Assembly (NCBI GenBank): GCA_002305415.1
Contig: DBQX01000073.1
Location: 1-38,636, forward strand
Source of the DNA: Actinomycetales bacterium UBA1383
GTDB lineage: Bacteria; Actinomycetota; Actinomycetes; Actinomycetales; Actinomycetaceae
Direction of reading: 5' to 3'
DNA length: 38,636 bases
The notes under the pieces: generated by a model
Told to the model about the DNA's origin: nothing
Seen by the model: the letters and a program-made list of their open reading frames with translations, nothing else
Databases searched by the model: none
Shown here: one piece after another, positions 6,995-13,919 of the stretch
How positions within the stretch are numbered: the stretch's first letter is position 1
Layout of the letters: each line of letters opens with the position of its first letter
Position numbers and translations under genes: made by a program

Positions 6995-7990
6995 GTGGGT
7001 GGTCGTGTGGCCCTCGGTGTTCTGGGTGTCGTCATCCCGGTGTACAACGAGGGCGACTGGATCCGGCGGTCCCTTGCGGCGCTGCGGGTTGCGGCAACCA
7101 GGGCTTCCTGGCCGCTCGAGATCGTCGTCGTCGATGACGGCAGCACCGACGAGACGGTGGCGATCCTCGACGGGCTCGCGGAGGGGATCCACCTTGTCCG
7201 GCAGGAGAACCAGGGCCGGTTCGCCGCGCGGCTTGCCGGGCTCCGGGCCCTGCGGGCCCGGTACGTACTCCTCCTCGACTCGCGGGTGCTGCTCGATCCC
7301 GACGCCCTTGTCACGCTGAAGGCGCGCGTTACGGAGGACGAGTCCTCCGCGTGGAACGCGCACGTGAACGTCGCGACAGCGGGGAACCCGTGGGCGGCGT
7401 TCTGGTCGGGGCTCACGAAGGTCGGGTGGCGCAGGTACTTCGCGAATCCGCGGCGCGTCAGCTTCGGTCCCACGGACTTCAACGCGTACCCGAAGGGCAC
7501 CGGCGCGTTCGCGGCGCCCACCCAGGTCATCCTGGCCGCCGCGGCGGGATTCTCCTCGCTCTTCGCCGACCAGCGTCTCGCCTCCGACGACACGAAGCTG
7601 CTGCGCAACGTCGCCGCGGCGACCCCGATCAACATCGACCCCGGCTTCTCATGCCTCTACTTCGGCCGTGACTCGTTCCAGCGCTGGGCGCGGCAGTCGT
7701 ACTTCCGGGGGACCACGTTCGTCGACGGGTACGTGGGAACGAGGCGGAACGCGGCGCTGGTGCTGGCCGGTGTCGCTGCACTTGGGGTCACCGGCGGGTG
7801 GCTGGCCATCCGACGCCCCGCCGTCGTGGGGGGTCTCGCCGCGGCGGGTGTCGCTGGCGCTGCGGCCGCCACCCGGCTCTCCGGAGGGGATGGGCGCGAG
7901 ACGACGGCGGTCGCGGGTCTGCTCGTCCCGTTCGCCGCGGTCTTCGGAGCGGGCTTCGTCCGGGGACTCGTCCTCGCGCTGCGATCATGA
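6995..7990 (+). CDS. Family 2 glycosyltransferase with C-terminal membrane segments
   Basis: A 331-residue protein if it starts at GTG 6995; GTG 7007 is equally possible because GAGAGG lies 11 bases upstream of it. Residues about 8-110 are a GT2 domain: GVVIPVYNEGDW, EIVVVDDGSTDET and a divergent LLLDSRVLLDPDA where a DxD is expected (it reads DSR). NAYPKGTGAFAAPTQVILA and DDTKLLRN are acceptor-side motifs. The last 85 residues hold two to three hydrophobic segments rich in Ala/Gly, so the enzyme is membrane-attached. The stop overlaps the flippase start (ATGA), so sugar transfer and export are likely coupled. The donor sugar is not identifiable. Confidence 0.8.
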   Translation: MGGRVALGVLGVVIPVYNEGDWIRRSLAALRVAATRASWPLEIVVVDDGSTDETVAILDGLAEGIHLVRQENQGRFAARLAGLRALRARYVLLLDSRVLLDPDALVTLKARVTEDESSAWNAHVNVATAGNPWAAFWSGLTKVGWRRYFANPRRVSFGPTDFNAYPKGTGAFAAPTQVILAAAAGFSSLFADQRLASDDTKLLRNVAAATPINIDPGFSCLYFGRDSFQRWARQSYFRGTTFVDGYVGTRRNAALVLAGVAALGVTGGWLAIRRPAVVGGLAAAGVAGAAAATRLSGGDGRETTAVAGLLVPFAAVFGAGFVRGLVLALRS

Positions 7991-9240
7991 CGGCGGCGGG
8001 GGCCGCGAAGTCCGTCGGGACCATCGGCGCCGCCCTCGTCACCAGCAGCCTGCTGGGGTTCGGGCTGCTGGCGATCGTCGCGCGGTGGCTGCCACCGGAC
8101 GACAACGCGACCTTCCTGACGGTGTGGGGGCTCGTCTTCGGGCTCGGCAGCGTGATCTCGGCCATCGAGCAGGAGATAGCCCGGCAGGCCACGCGGGCGA
8201 TGCTGCGGGGGGAGCGCGTACCCGGGAGTGCCGTACAGTTGACGGCTGTCGCGCTCGGCGCCGCGGGGCTCGCCGTCGTCGTCGTGGCCCTGCTGCCGCT
8301 GCGCGAGAGCCTGTTCGCCGGCTCACTGTGGGTCGCGGCGCTCACGTTCCTGGCGGTCGGGGGGTTCGCCGTCCAGTTCATGAGCAGGGGCGTGTTCCTC
8401 GGGACTGATCGCATCCGTCGGTATGCGGCCGTGATCGTGCTCGAGGCATTCCTCCGGATCCTGCTGGCTGGTGGGCTTCTCCTCGCACGCGCCGAGCCCT
8501 CCATCGTGTGGGCGGTCGGCGCCATCGTCATCGGCTGCTTCGGCTGGTTGCCGGTGGTGGGGCCGCTGCGAACCCAGGTGGAGTGGCGTGGCGGTCACGA
8601 ACCGTGGAGACGCGTCTCGAACCGTGTCGGCGCCCTGGGGCTGGCCAACGGACTGTCCTCCCTGGTCCTCACGGCCTTCCCGACTCTTGTCACCGCACTC
8701 CTCGGGACCGCTCAGGGCTTGGCGACGCTGTTCGGCGCCGTGACGCTCTCCCGGGTGCCGCTCGTGTTGATGTCACCGGTCCAGGCGATGGTCGTCCCAC
8801 TGGCAACCCGGCTGGTGGCAACCGGACGCGTCCGCGATCTCCGCGCCCTCCAGACCCGCCTCGTCTCCGCCGCGCTCGCTGTCGCCGTCGTGGCCGGAGC
8901 CCTTGGGTACCTCCTCGGACCGTGGGTGATGACGGTGTTCATGGGTGAGCGCTATGACGCCTCTCCAGCGATGATGGCCGTCCTGGTCGGGTCGACGGTG
9001 GTCATGGCCGCAGCCCTCATCCAGGCCGCAGTGTTCATCGCACTTGAGCGGTACTGGCTGGTGGTGGCCACGTGGGCGACGTCGGTGGCGGCGACCACCG
9101 TGACCCTCCTCGTTTCGGGCGGCTCCGGCGAGACCCGTGGAACGGCGGGCTTCACCGTCGCGGCTCTCGTGGCGTTCGTGATGGCCACGCTGCTGTTGCG
9201 AGGTGCGACCGCCCGGCACGAGAGCGTGTCGGCGACGTAG
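7987..9240 (+). CDS. Polysaccharide flippase, MOP superfamily (Wzx-like)
   Basis: A 417-residue integral membrane protein starting at an ATGA overlap with the GT2 gene. About twelve hydrophobic helices alternate with short Arg-rich loops, the pattern of MOP-superfamily Wzx-type flippases. An early GxxLxxRWLPPDDNATFLTVWG region resembles the family's amphipathic opening. Such proteins move undecaprenyl-linked repeat units to the outer face of the membrane, fitting the surrounding glycosyltransferases and sugar-nucleotide genes. No Wzy polymerase is obvious next to it; the DUF2142 protein is not one by sequence. The stop lies 6 bases from the end of convergent rmlC. Confidence 0.75.
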   Translation: MTAAGAAKSVGTIGAALVTSSLLGFGLLAIVARWLPPDDNATFLTVWGLVFGLGSVISAIEQEIARQATRAMLRGERVPGSAVQLTAVALGAAGLAVVVVALLPLRESLFAGSLWVAALTFLAVGGFAVQFMSRGVFLGTDRIRRYAAVIVLEAFLRILLAGGLLLARAEPSIVWAVGAIVIGCFGWLPVVGPLRTQVEWRGGHEPWRRVSNRVGALGLANGLSSLVLTAFPTLVTALLGTAQGLATLFGAVTLSRVPLVLMSPVQAMVVPLATRLVATGRVRDLRALQTRLVSAALAVAVVAGALGYLLGPWVMTVFMGERYDASPAMMAVLVGSTVVMAAALIQAAVFIALERYWLVVATWATSVAATTVTLLVSGGSGETRGTAGFTVAALVAFVMATLLLRGATARHESVSAT

Positions 9241-9246
9241 GACCGG

Positions 9247-9864
9247 TCAGCGGCCCATCGACGCGATGAACGCCTGCTGCTCCTCCCAGGTGGGCAGCAG
9301 CCCGAGCGCCGCGGCCTCGAGGAGCCCGGGCGCGGCCGCGTCCTTCTCCGAGAGGAGGAGTTCGAGCGGTGACCCGTCGCGTGCCCGGGCAGGGAACTCG
9401 ATGCCCACCGTCTCGCACCGGGGATTGACTCCGAACTCCCGGCCGGGCGCGTACGGCGCCGAGCAGAGGTAGACCACCGTGGAGTTGTCCTCGAGGGACA
9501 CGAACATGTGCCCGAGGCCCTCCGAGACGTACACCGCCCGGCGATCCACGTCGTCCAGCAGGACGGAATCCCACCGGCCGAACGTCGGGGAGCCGACCCG
9601 GATGTCGATGACGTAGTCCATGACCGCGCCGCGCGGGCAGGTGACGTATTTGGCCTGGCTGGGCGGGATCTGCGCGAAGTGGATGCCGCGCACCACGCCG
9701 GCGGAGGAGACCGAGCAGTTGGCCTGCTTCAGGTCCAGGGGGTGCCCGACCGCGTCGACGAAGGCAGTCTCCTTGAACAGCTCGAGGAACACGCCCCGGG
9801 GATCGGCGAACAGTCGCGGGGTGATCTCCCACGACCCCGGGACTGCCAGCTCGCGGAACTCCAC
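9247..9864 (-). CDS. rmlC: dTDP-4-dehydrorhamnose 3,5-epimerase family protein
   Basis: A 205-residue cupin. GTG at 9864 has AGGAGG five bases upstream. It aligns along its whole length with mycobacterial RmlC as I remember it: SWEITP, NCSVSSAGVVRGIHFAQ with the base His62, PPSQAKYVTC with Lys72, SPTFGRWDSVLLDD, SEGLGHMF with His119, and VYLCSAPY with Tyr132/138. RmlC makes dTDP-4-keto-L-rhamnose, the third step to dTDP-L-rhamnose. Oddly, the Asp that should pair with His62 near 'DPTL' is Cys150 here (NPRCETVGIEFP), so activity may be changed. It diverges from rmlD over 95 bp containing a dyad at 9891-9907. Confidence 0.88.
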   Translation of the reverse strand: MEFRELAVPGSWEITPRLFADPRGVFLELFKETAFVDAVGHPLDLKQANCSVSSAGVVRGIHFAQIPPSQAKYVTCPRGAVMDYVIDIRVGSPTFGRWDSVLLDDVDRRAVYVSEGLGHMFVSLEDNSTVVYLCSAPYAPGREFGVNPRCETVGIEFPARARDGSPLELLLSEKDAAAPGLLEAAALGLLPTWEEQQAFIASMGR

Positions 9865-9890
9865 GACGTCCTCCTGCCTGCCGCTGCCGG

Positions 9891-9907
9891 GTTGGTCTCA
9901 GACAAAC
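9891..9907. promoter_or_regulatory. Operator-like dyad between rmlC and rmlD
   Basis: GTTGGTCtcaGACAAAC is an inverted repeat with 7-base arms, one mismatch and a 3-base centre, in the middle of the 95-bp divergent gap. On the minus strand TATGTT (9910-9905) is a possible -10 for rmlC, next to the dyad. A regulator binding here could control both genes; no regulator gene is nearby. Confidence 0.35.
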
Positions 9908-9959
9908 ATAGCCGGGTCAGTAGGCTGGGCCTGTCACGATCGGGAATCGGAGGAGCAAC

Positions 9960-10805
9960 ATGCGGTGGATGGTCACCGGGGCACAGGGGATGCTGGGCAA
10001 GGACCTGGTGCCACGTCTCGAGGCCGAGGGCCACGACGTCGTCGCGGTCGACGTGGACGAGCTCGACATCACCCGGCCCGACGCCGTCGCCGGCGTGACG
10101 GACGTGGACGTGCTGGTCAACTGTGCGGCCTACACCGCCGTCGACGCCGCGGAGGAGAACGAGGGGCGGGCCTTCGCGATCAACGCCGTCGGACCCCAGC
10201 TGTTGGCGCGTGCGGCACGGGCGTGCGGTGCCCGGCTCGTGCAGATCTCCACGGACTACGTGTTCGCCGGGAACGGCACCAGTCCGTACGCCGCGGACGA
10301 GGTCATCGCGCCGCTGTCCGCCTACGGACGGACGAAGGCCGCGGGGGAGTGGGCCGTCCGTGCGGAGACCGACGACCACCTGATCATCCGGACGGCGTGG
10401 CTGTACGGGGCGCAGGGCGCCTGCTTCCCGAAGACGATGGCCCGGCTCGCGGCCGAGAAGCCCCGGTTGCAGGTCGTCGCCGACCAGGTGGGCCAGCCGA
10501 CGTGGACGGTCGACCTCGCCGACCTCATCGTGCGTCTGGTGGCCGCGAACGCCCCGTCCGGGACGTACCACGGCACGGCGTCCGGTGAGGTCTCGTGGCA
10601 CGGGTTCACGCAGGAGATCGTGAGGACCCTGGGGAAGGACCCCGCGATGGTCGAGCCGACCACGTCGGAGGCGTTCGTGAGGCCCGCCCCGCGTCCGGCC
10701 TACTCTGTCCTCTCGCACGACTCACTCCGCAGAGTCGGCGTGACGCCGATCGGTGAGTGGCGGGAGCGCTGGCAGGTGGCCGCGCCACACGTCCTGTCGT
10801 CGTAG
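9960..10805 (+). CDS. rmlD: dTDP-4-dehydrorhamnose reductase
   Basis: A 281-residue short-chain dehydrogenase/reductase-fold enzyme that reduces dTDP-4-keto-L-rhamnose to dTDP-L-rhamnose with NAD(P)H. ATG at 9960 follows GGAGGAG. The N-terminal dinucleotide motif GAQGMLGKDL (7-16), VDVLVNCAAYTAVDAAE, the catalytic Thr in ISTDYVFAG, the YGRTKAAGE motif with catalytic Tyr and Lys, and IIRTAWLYG are all intact. QVVADQVGQPTW is the sugar-nucleotide region. Length is normal. It is divergent from rmlC and convergent with rmlA, so the three rhamnose genes are clustered but not one operon. dTDP-rhamnose likely feeds the neighbouring glycan pathway. Confidence 0.93.
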   Translation: MRWMVTGAQGMLGKDLVPRLEAEGHDVVAVDVDELDITRPDAVAGVTDVDVLVNCAAYTAVDAAEENEGRAFAINAVGPQLLARAARACGARLVQISTDYVFAGNGTSPYAADEVIAPLSAYGRTKAAGEWAVRAETDDHLIIRTAWLYGAQGACFPKTMARLAAEKPRLQVVADQVGQPTWTVDLADLIVRLVAANAPSGTYHGTASGEVSWHGFTQEIVRTLGKDPAMVEPTTSEAFVRPAPRPAYSVLSHDSLRRVGVTPIGEWRERWQVAAPHVLSS

Positions 10806-10811
10806 CGGCGT

Positions 10812-10825
10812 GGGCAGCCCTGCCC
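10812..10825. terminator. Weak bidirectional hairpin between rmlD and rmlA
   Basis: GGGCAG and CTGCCC are complementary and fill the 24-bp gap between the two convergent stop codons. The realistic form is a 5-bp stem with a 4-base loop and no T-run, so termination is only a possibility. Confidence 0.3.
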
Positions 10826-10829
10826 CGTC

Positions 10830-11693
10830 CTACCGTTCGAGCACGCGCAGCAGGTACTCGCCGTAGCCGGACTTGCGCAGGGGCTCGGCACGCTCCCGGA
10901 GTTCGTCGTCCGTGAGGAAGCCCCGCCGCCAGGCGACTTCTTCCGGGCAGCCGATCTTCATGCCCTGACGTGCCTCGATGGTCCGCACGAACGCGGTGGC
11001 GTCGAAGAGGGAGTCGAAGGTGCCGGTGTCGAGCCATGCGGTGCCACGGGGGAAGACCTCGACGTGCAGCAGGCCCGCCTCGAGGTACACACGGTTGACG
11101 TCGGTGATCTCGTACTCGCCCCGCGCCGAGGGCTTGAGGTCGCGGGCGATCGCGACGACGTCGTTGTCATAGAAGTAGAGGCCGGGAACGGCGTAGTCGG
11201 ACTTGGGTTCGGCAGGCTTCTCCTCGAGCGATATGGCACGGAAGTTCTCGTCGAACTCGACGACGCCGTACGCCGTGGGATCTGAGACCTGGTAGGCGAA
11301 GACCGCCCCTCCGATGATGTCGTTGAACCTGGTCAGGGTGTGGCCCATGCCGGGTCCGTAGAAGATGTTGTCGCCGAGGACGAGGGCGGCGCACTCCGAA
11401 CCGATGAAATCGGCCCCGATGACGAAGGCCTGCGCGAGGCCGTTGGGGACCTCCTGCACTGCGTAGGAGATGCTGATTCCGAACTGCGAGCCATCACCCA
11501 GCAGCCGCTCGAACGATGCCGCGTCGTGGGGGGTGGTGATCACGAGGATGTCGCGGATGCCCGCCAGCATCAGGGTGGAGAGCGGGTAGTAGACCATCGG
11601 CTTGTCGTACACCGGCACCAACTGCTTCGAGACGCCCAGCGTGATGGGGTGCAAACGGGTGCCGGAGCCGCCGGCCAGGATGATTCCGCGCAT
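10830..11693 (-). CDS. rmlA: Glucose-1-phosphate thymidylyltransferase
   Basis: A 287-residue nucleotidyltransferase that makes dTDP-glucose from dTTP and glucose-1-phosphate, the first step to dTDP-rhamnose. The start at 11693 gives MRGIILAGGSGTRL as in other RmlA proteins; ATG at 11699 is two codons longer, and neither has a clear ribosome site. GGSGTRL (8-14), SKQLVPVYDKPMVYYPL with catalytic Lys, LGDNIFYG (metal-binding Asp), SLEEKPAEPKS, EYEITDVN and WLDTGTFDSL are complete. Dimensions match the family (about 290). It diverges from manA over 59 bp. rmlB, the second pathway gene, is not in this window. Confidence 0.94.
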   Translation of the reverse strand: MRGIILAGGSGTRLHPITLGVSKQLVPVYDKPMVYYPLSTLMLAGIRDILVITTPHDAASFERLLGDGSQFGISISYAVQEVPNGLAQAFVIGADFIGSECAALVLGDNIFYGPGMGHTLTRFNDIIGGAVFAYQVSDPTAYGVVEFDENFRAISLEEKPAEPKSDYAVPGLYFYDNDVVAIARDLKPSARGEYEITDVNRVYLEAGLLHVEVFPRGTAWLDTGTFDSLFDATAFVRTIEARQGMKIGCPEEVAWRRGFLTDDELRERAEPLRKSGYGEYLLRVLER

Positions 11694-11722
11694 CCCCATA
11701 GTCTGCCGGAACTGCGGGTACT

Positions 11723-11738
11723 GTGGGTCCAAACCCAC
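11723..11738. promoter_or_regulatory. Perfect dyad between rmlA and manA
   Basis: GTGGGTccaaACCCAC is a perfect 6-bp inverted repeat with a 4-base centre in the 59-bp divergent gap. TACTGT at 11719-11724 is a possible -10 for manA. It could be an operator or an RNA hairpin just before the manA ribosome site (GAGGAG, 11742-11747). Its left arm resembles that of the rmlC-rmlD dyad. Confidence 0.4.
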
Positions 11739-11752
11739 CTCGAGGAGCGCAC

Positions 11753-12949
11753 GTGTACCGGATCCACGGGATAGCGCGCCACTACGACTGGGGTTCACCG
11801 GACGCGATCCCGCGTCTTCTCGGCGAGGAGCCAACTGGCACGCCCGTGGCTGAACTCTGGTTCGGCGCGCACCCGTCCGCGCCCGCGCGCGTCCAGGGAG
11901 CGGGTGTCGCCCTCGACCTCCGTGCACTCCTGGCGGAGGACCCGGACGGGTGCCTCGGCGAGGGGGTGGTGCGCCGCTTCGGGCGCGAGCTCCCGTACCT
12001 GCTGAAGGTGATCGCACCCGCGCGTCCCCTCTCCCTCCAGGTCCATCCGGACCTCCAGCGTGCCCGCGCGCGCTTCGCGGCCGAGAACGACGCGGGGATA
12101 CCGCTCGACTCGCCGCGCCGGAACTACCGGGATGCGAACCACAAGCCTGAGCTGGTGTACGCGCTCACGCGCTTCGAGGCGCTGTGCGGATTCCGTGCTC
12201 CCCGCCGGGCGGCGGAACTCCTGCAGGGACTCGGAACCACGCTGACCGACACCCTCCACCGGCAGCTGCTGGCGGAGCCGGACGCCGGGGGCGTGCGACG
12301 GGCGTTCACGTCGTTGCTGAACCTCGTCTCCCGTCCGTCGCCCGAGGTGGTGGCTGAGGTGGTGGCGGCATGCGCCGCGCGCCTCGAGTCAGGGACGCCG
12401 TCGGTCCGCGCGGACAACACCGTCGTCCTGCTGCACCGCGAGCACCCCGGCGATCCCGGTGTTGTCGCGTCGCTGCTGCTCAACCCGGTCACGCTGAATC
12501 CGGGGGAGGCGCTGTTCGTCCCCGCCGGCGGTGTGCACGCCTATCTCTCGGGAATGGCGGTCGAGGTGATGGCCTCCTCGGACAACGTGCTGCGAGCGGG
12601 CCTGACCAGCAAGCACATCGACGTCCCCGAGATGCTGGCGTGCGTGGACTATGTCGCGGCCCCTCCCATCAGGCTTGCCCCCGAGCACCTCGGGGGGCCC
12701 GAGAACGTGTTCTACGCCCCAGTCGACGACTTCGAGCTCTGGGTGGCCGATGTTGGGCCCTCAGTGGGCCCACTCCCGCTCCGCGGACGCGGCCCGCGCA
12801 TCATCCTCTGCGTTCGTGGTGCGGTCACAGTCGCGCTGAAAGACGCCACCGCACAGCTCACGCCCGGTGGGGCCCTGTTCCTGCGGGCGGACGAGGGCCG
12901 CCCCACCATCTCCGGGGAGGGAACAGTGGTACAGGCCGACGTCCCGTGA
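11753..12949 (+). CDS. manA: Mannose-6-phosphate isomerase, class I
   Basis: A 398-residue zinc-dependent cupin that interconverts fructose-6-phosphate and mannose-6-phosphate, feeding GDP-mannose and mannosylated lipids or glycans. GTG at 11753 has GAGGAG five bases upstream and gives the usual MYRIHGIARHYDWGSPDAI opening. The zinc ligands are visible: Gln96 and His98 in SLQVHPD, Glu133 in NHKPEL, His262 in GGVHAYLSG. The catalytic-region RAGLTSKHID (281-290) is conserved. In related actinobacteria manA lies near whiB2, DUF3499 and manB, as here except that manB is absent. It ends 16 bases from the convergent lipoprotein pseudogene. Confidence 0.95.
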   Translation: MYRIHGIARHYDWGSPDAIPRLLGEEPTGTPVAELWFGAHPSAPARVQGAGVALDLRALLAEDPDGCLGEGVVRRFGRELPYLLKVIAPARPLSLQVHPDLQRARARFAAENDAGIPLDSPRRNYRDANHKPELVYALTRFEALCGFRAPRRAAELLQGLGTTLTDTLHRQLLAEPDAGGVRRAFTSLLNLVSRPSPEVVAEVVAACAARLESGTPSVRADNTVVLLHREHPGDPGVVASLLLNPVTLNPGEALFVPAGGVHAYLSGMAVEVMASSDNVLRAGLTSKHIDVPEMLACVDYVAAPPIRLAPEHLGGPENVFYAPVDDFELWVADVGPSVGPLPLRGRGPRIILCVRGAVTVALKDATAQLTPGGALFLRADEGRPTISGEGTVVQADVP

Positions 12950-12965
12950 ACGGACCGAGCGGGAT

Positions 12966-13900
12966 CTAGGCGGCCAGGTGGACCGAGAACCGACGGTCGT
13001 CGGACATCGGTTCCCCCTCAGCGGCGGACGGATCCTCCGACACCTCCACGACGTACCGGCCGGGTGGGAGCGGGACGACGAAGGCGAATACGCCCAGGCC
13101 GGAGTCGACGTCCTCGACCATGGCTGTCCCCGACGCCACCTCGGCACCGGCGGCGGTTCGGACGACCCAGAGCACGGTGCTGCCGGCCGCTTCTCCGGAC
13201 ACGGTCACCTCGAGACTGGTCACCTGCTCGGCTTCCAGGGGGCTCAAGATCTGGACGAGCGCCCGCACCTCCCGGGGATCGGCGCGCGTCACCGCCGAGT
13301 CCCACTCGACGGCGCCCCACAGCGTTCCCGGAGGTCCGCCGTCGTTCCCGGAGGTCCGCCGTCGATCAGGAGCCGCACCGCCGCCTCCGGATCGTTCGCC
13401 GCACCCGTGACCGTGTACACGAGTTGCTGGACCATCAAGGCGGCCTCGTCCGGGCTGACGCTCGCGGCCCGGGCCTCGTCGGAGAGGTCCACGACGATCT
13501 CGTCGCCCTCCCGGGACACGCCGAGGACCCGGGTCGCGGGATTCCACTCCGACCGGGTGTCGTCATCGCCCGGGCCTGCGAGCATCGCGGCCACCGCCGC
13601 TTCCAGTGGGTCGCCCTCAGCCACCAGCACCTCGCTCACCAGGCGTGGCCCGAGGGGCGTCTCGGCCAGGAAGTACGCGGTCACCTCGATGGGTTCGGAG
13701 GTGGGTCCCGCGGTGGCGGACGGGGTGTCCGTCATCGGTGACGATGACGGCGTCGCGCTTGGCGCGCTCGTCGCGCTGGGCTCGGGGCCCCCACCGCCGG
13801 AGCAGGCGGTGACCAGGGCGAGCGTCGCCAGGACGGCGACCCGGCTGGCGCGCACGCGCCACGCTCGCGTCGACGACGCCGGGACTCTGCTGCGCGACAT
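12966..13900 (-). pseudogene. GerMN-Gmad2 lipoprotein, frameshifted by a 20-bp duplication
   Basis: The first frame (from ATG 13900) encodes a signal peptide with lipobox LVTAC, a Ser/Thr/Pro linker and a GerMN domain up to VRLLIDGGPPGT, then runs into an unrelated tail ending at 13289. The rest of GerMN (LWGAVEWDSAV) and a Gmad2 immunoglobulin-like domain (VTVSGEAAGSTV, PPGRYVVEV, FSVHLAA) lie in another frame down to the TAG at 12966. Removing one copy of the 20-bp tandem repeat at 13323-13364 joins the frames exactly (DGGPPGTLWGAVEW) into a 304-residue protein. GerMN-Gmad2 lipoproteins are envelope proteins of unknown role. It starts 19 bases after the PIG-L gene on the same strand. Possible sequencing error or slipped-strand mutation. 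Confidence 0.85.
13323..13364. repeat. 20-bp tandem duplication causing the frameshift
   Basis: Bases 13323-13342 and 13343-13362 are identical, and the match runs two bases further, giving 2.1 copies of a 20-bp unit. Twenty is not a multiple of three, so the extra copy shifts the frame. No other copy of the unit was noticed in the window. Confidence 0.95.
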
Positions 13901-13919
13901 TCGATCCTGCCCGGGTATC

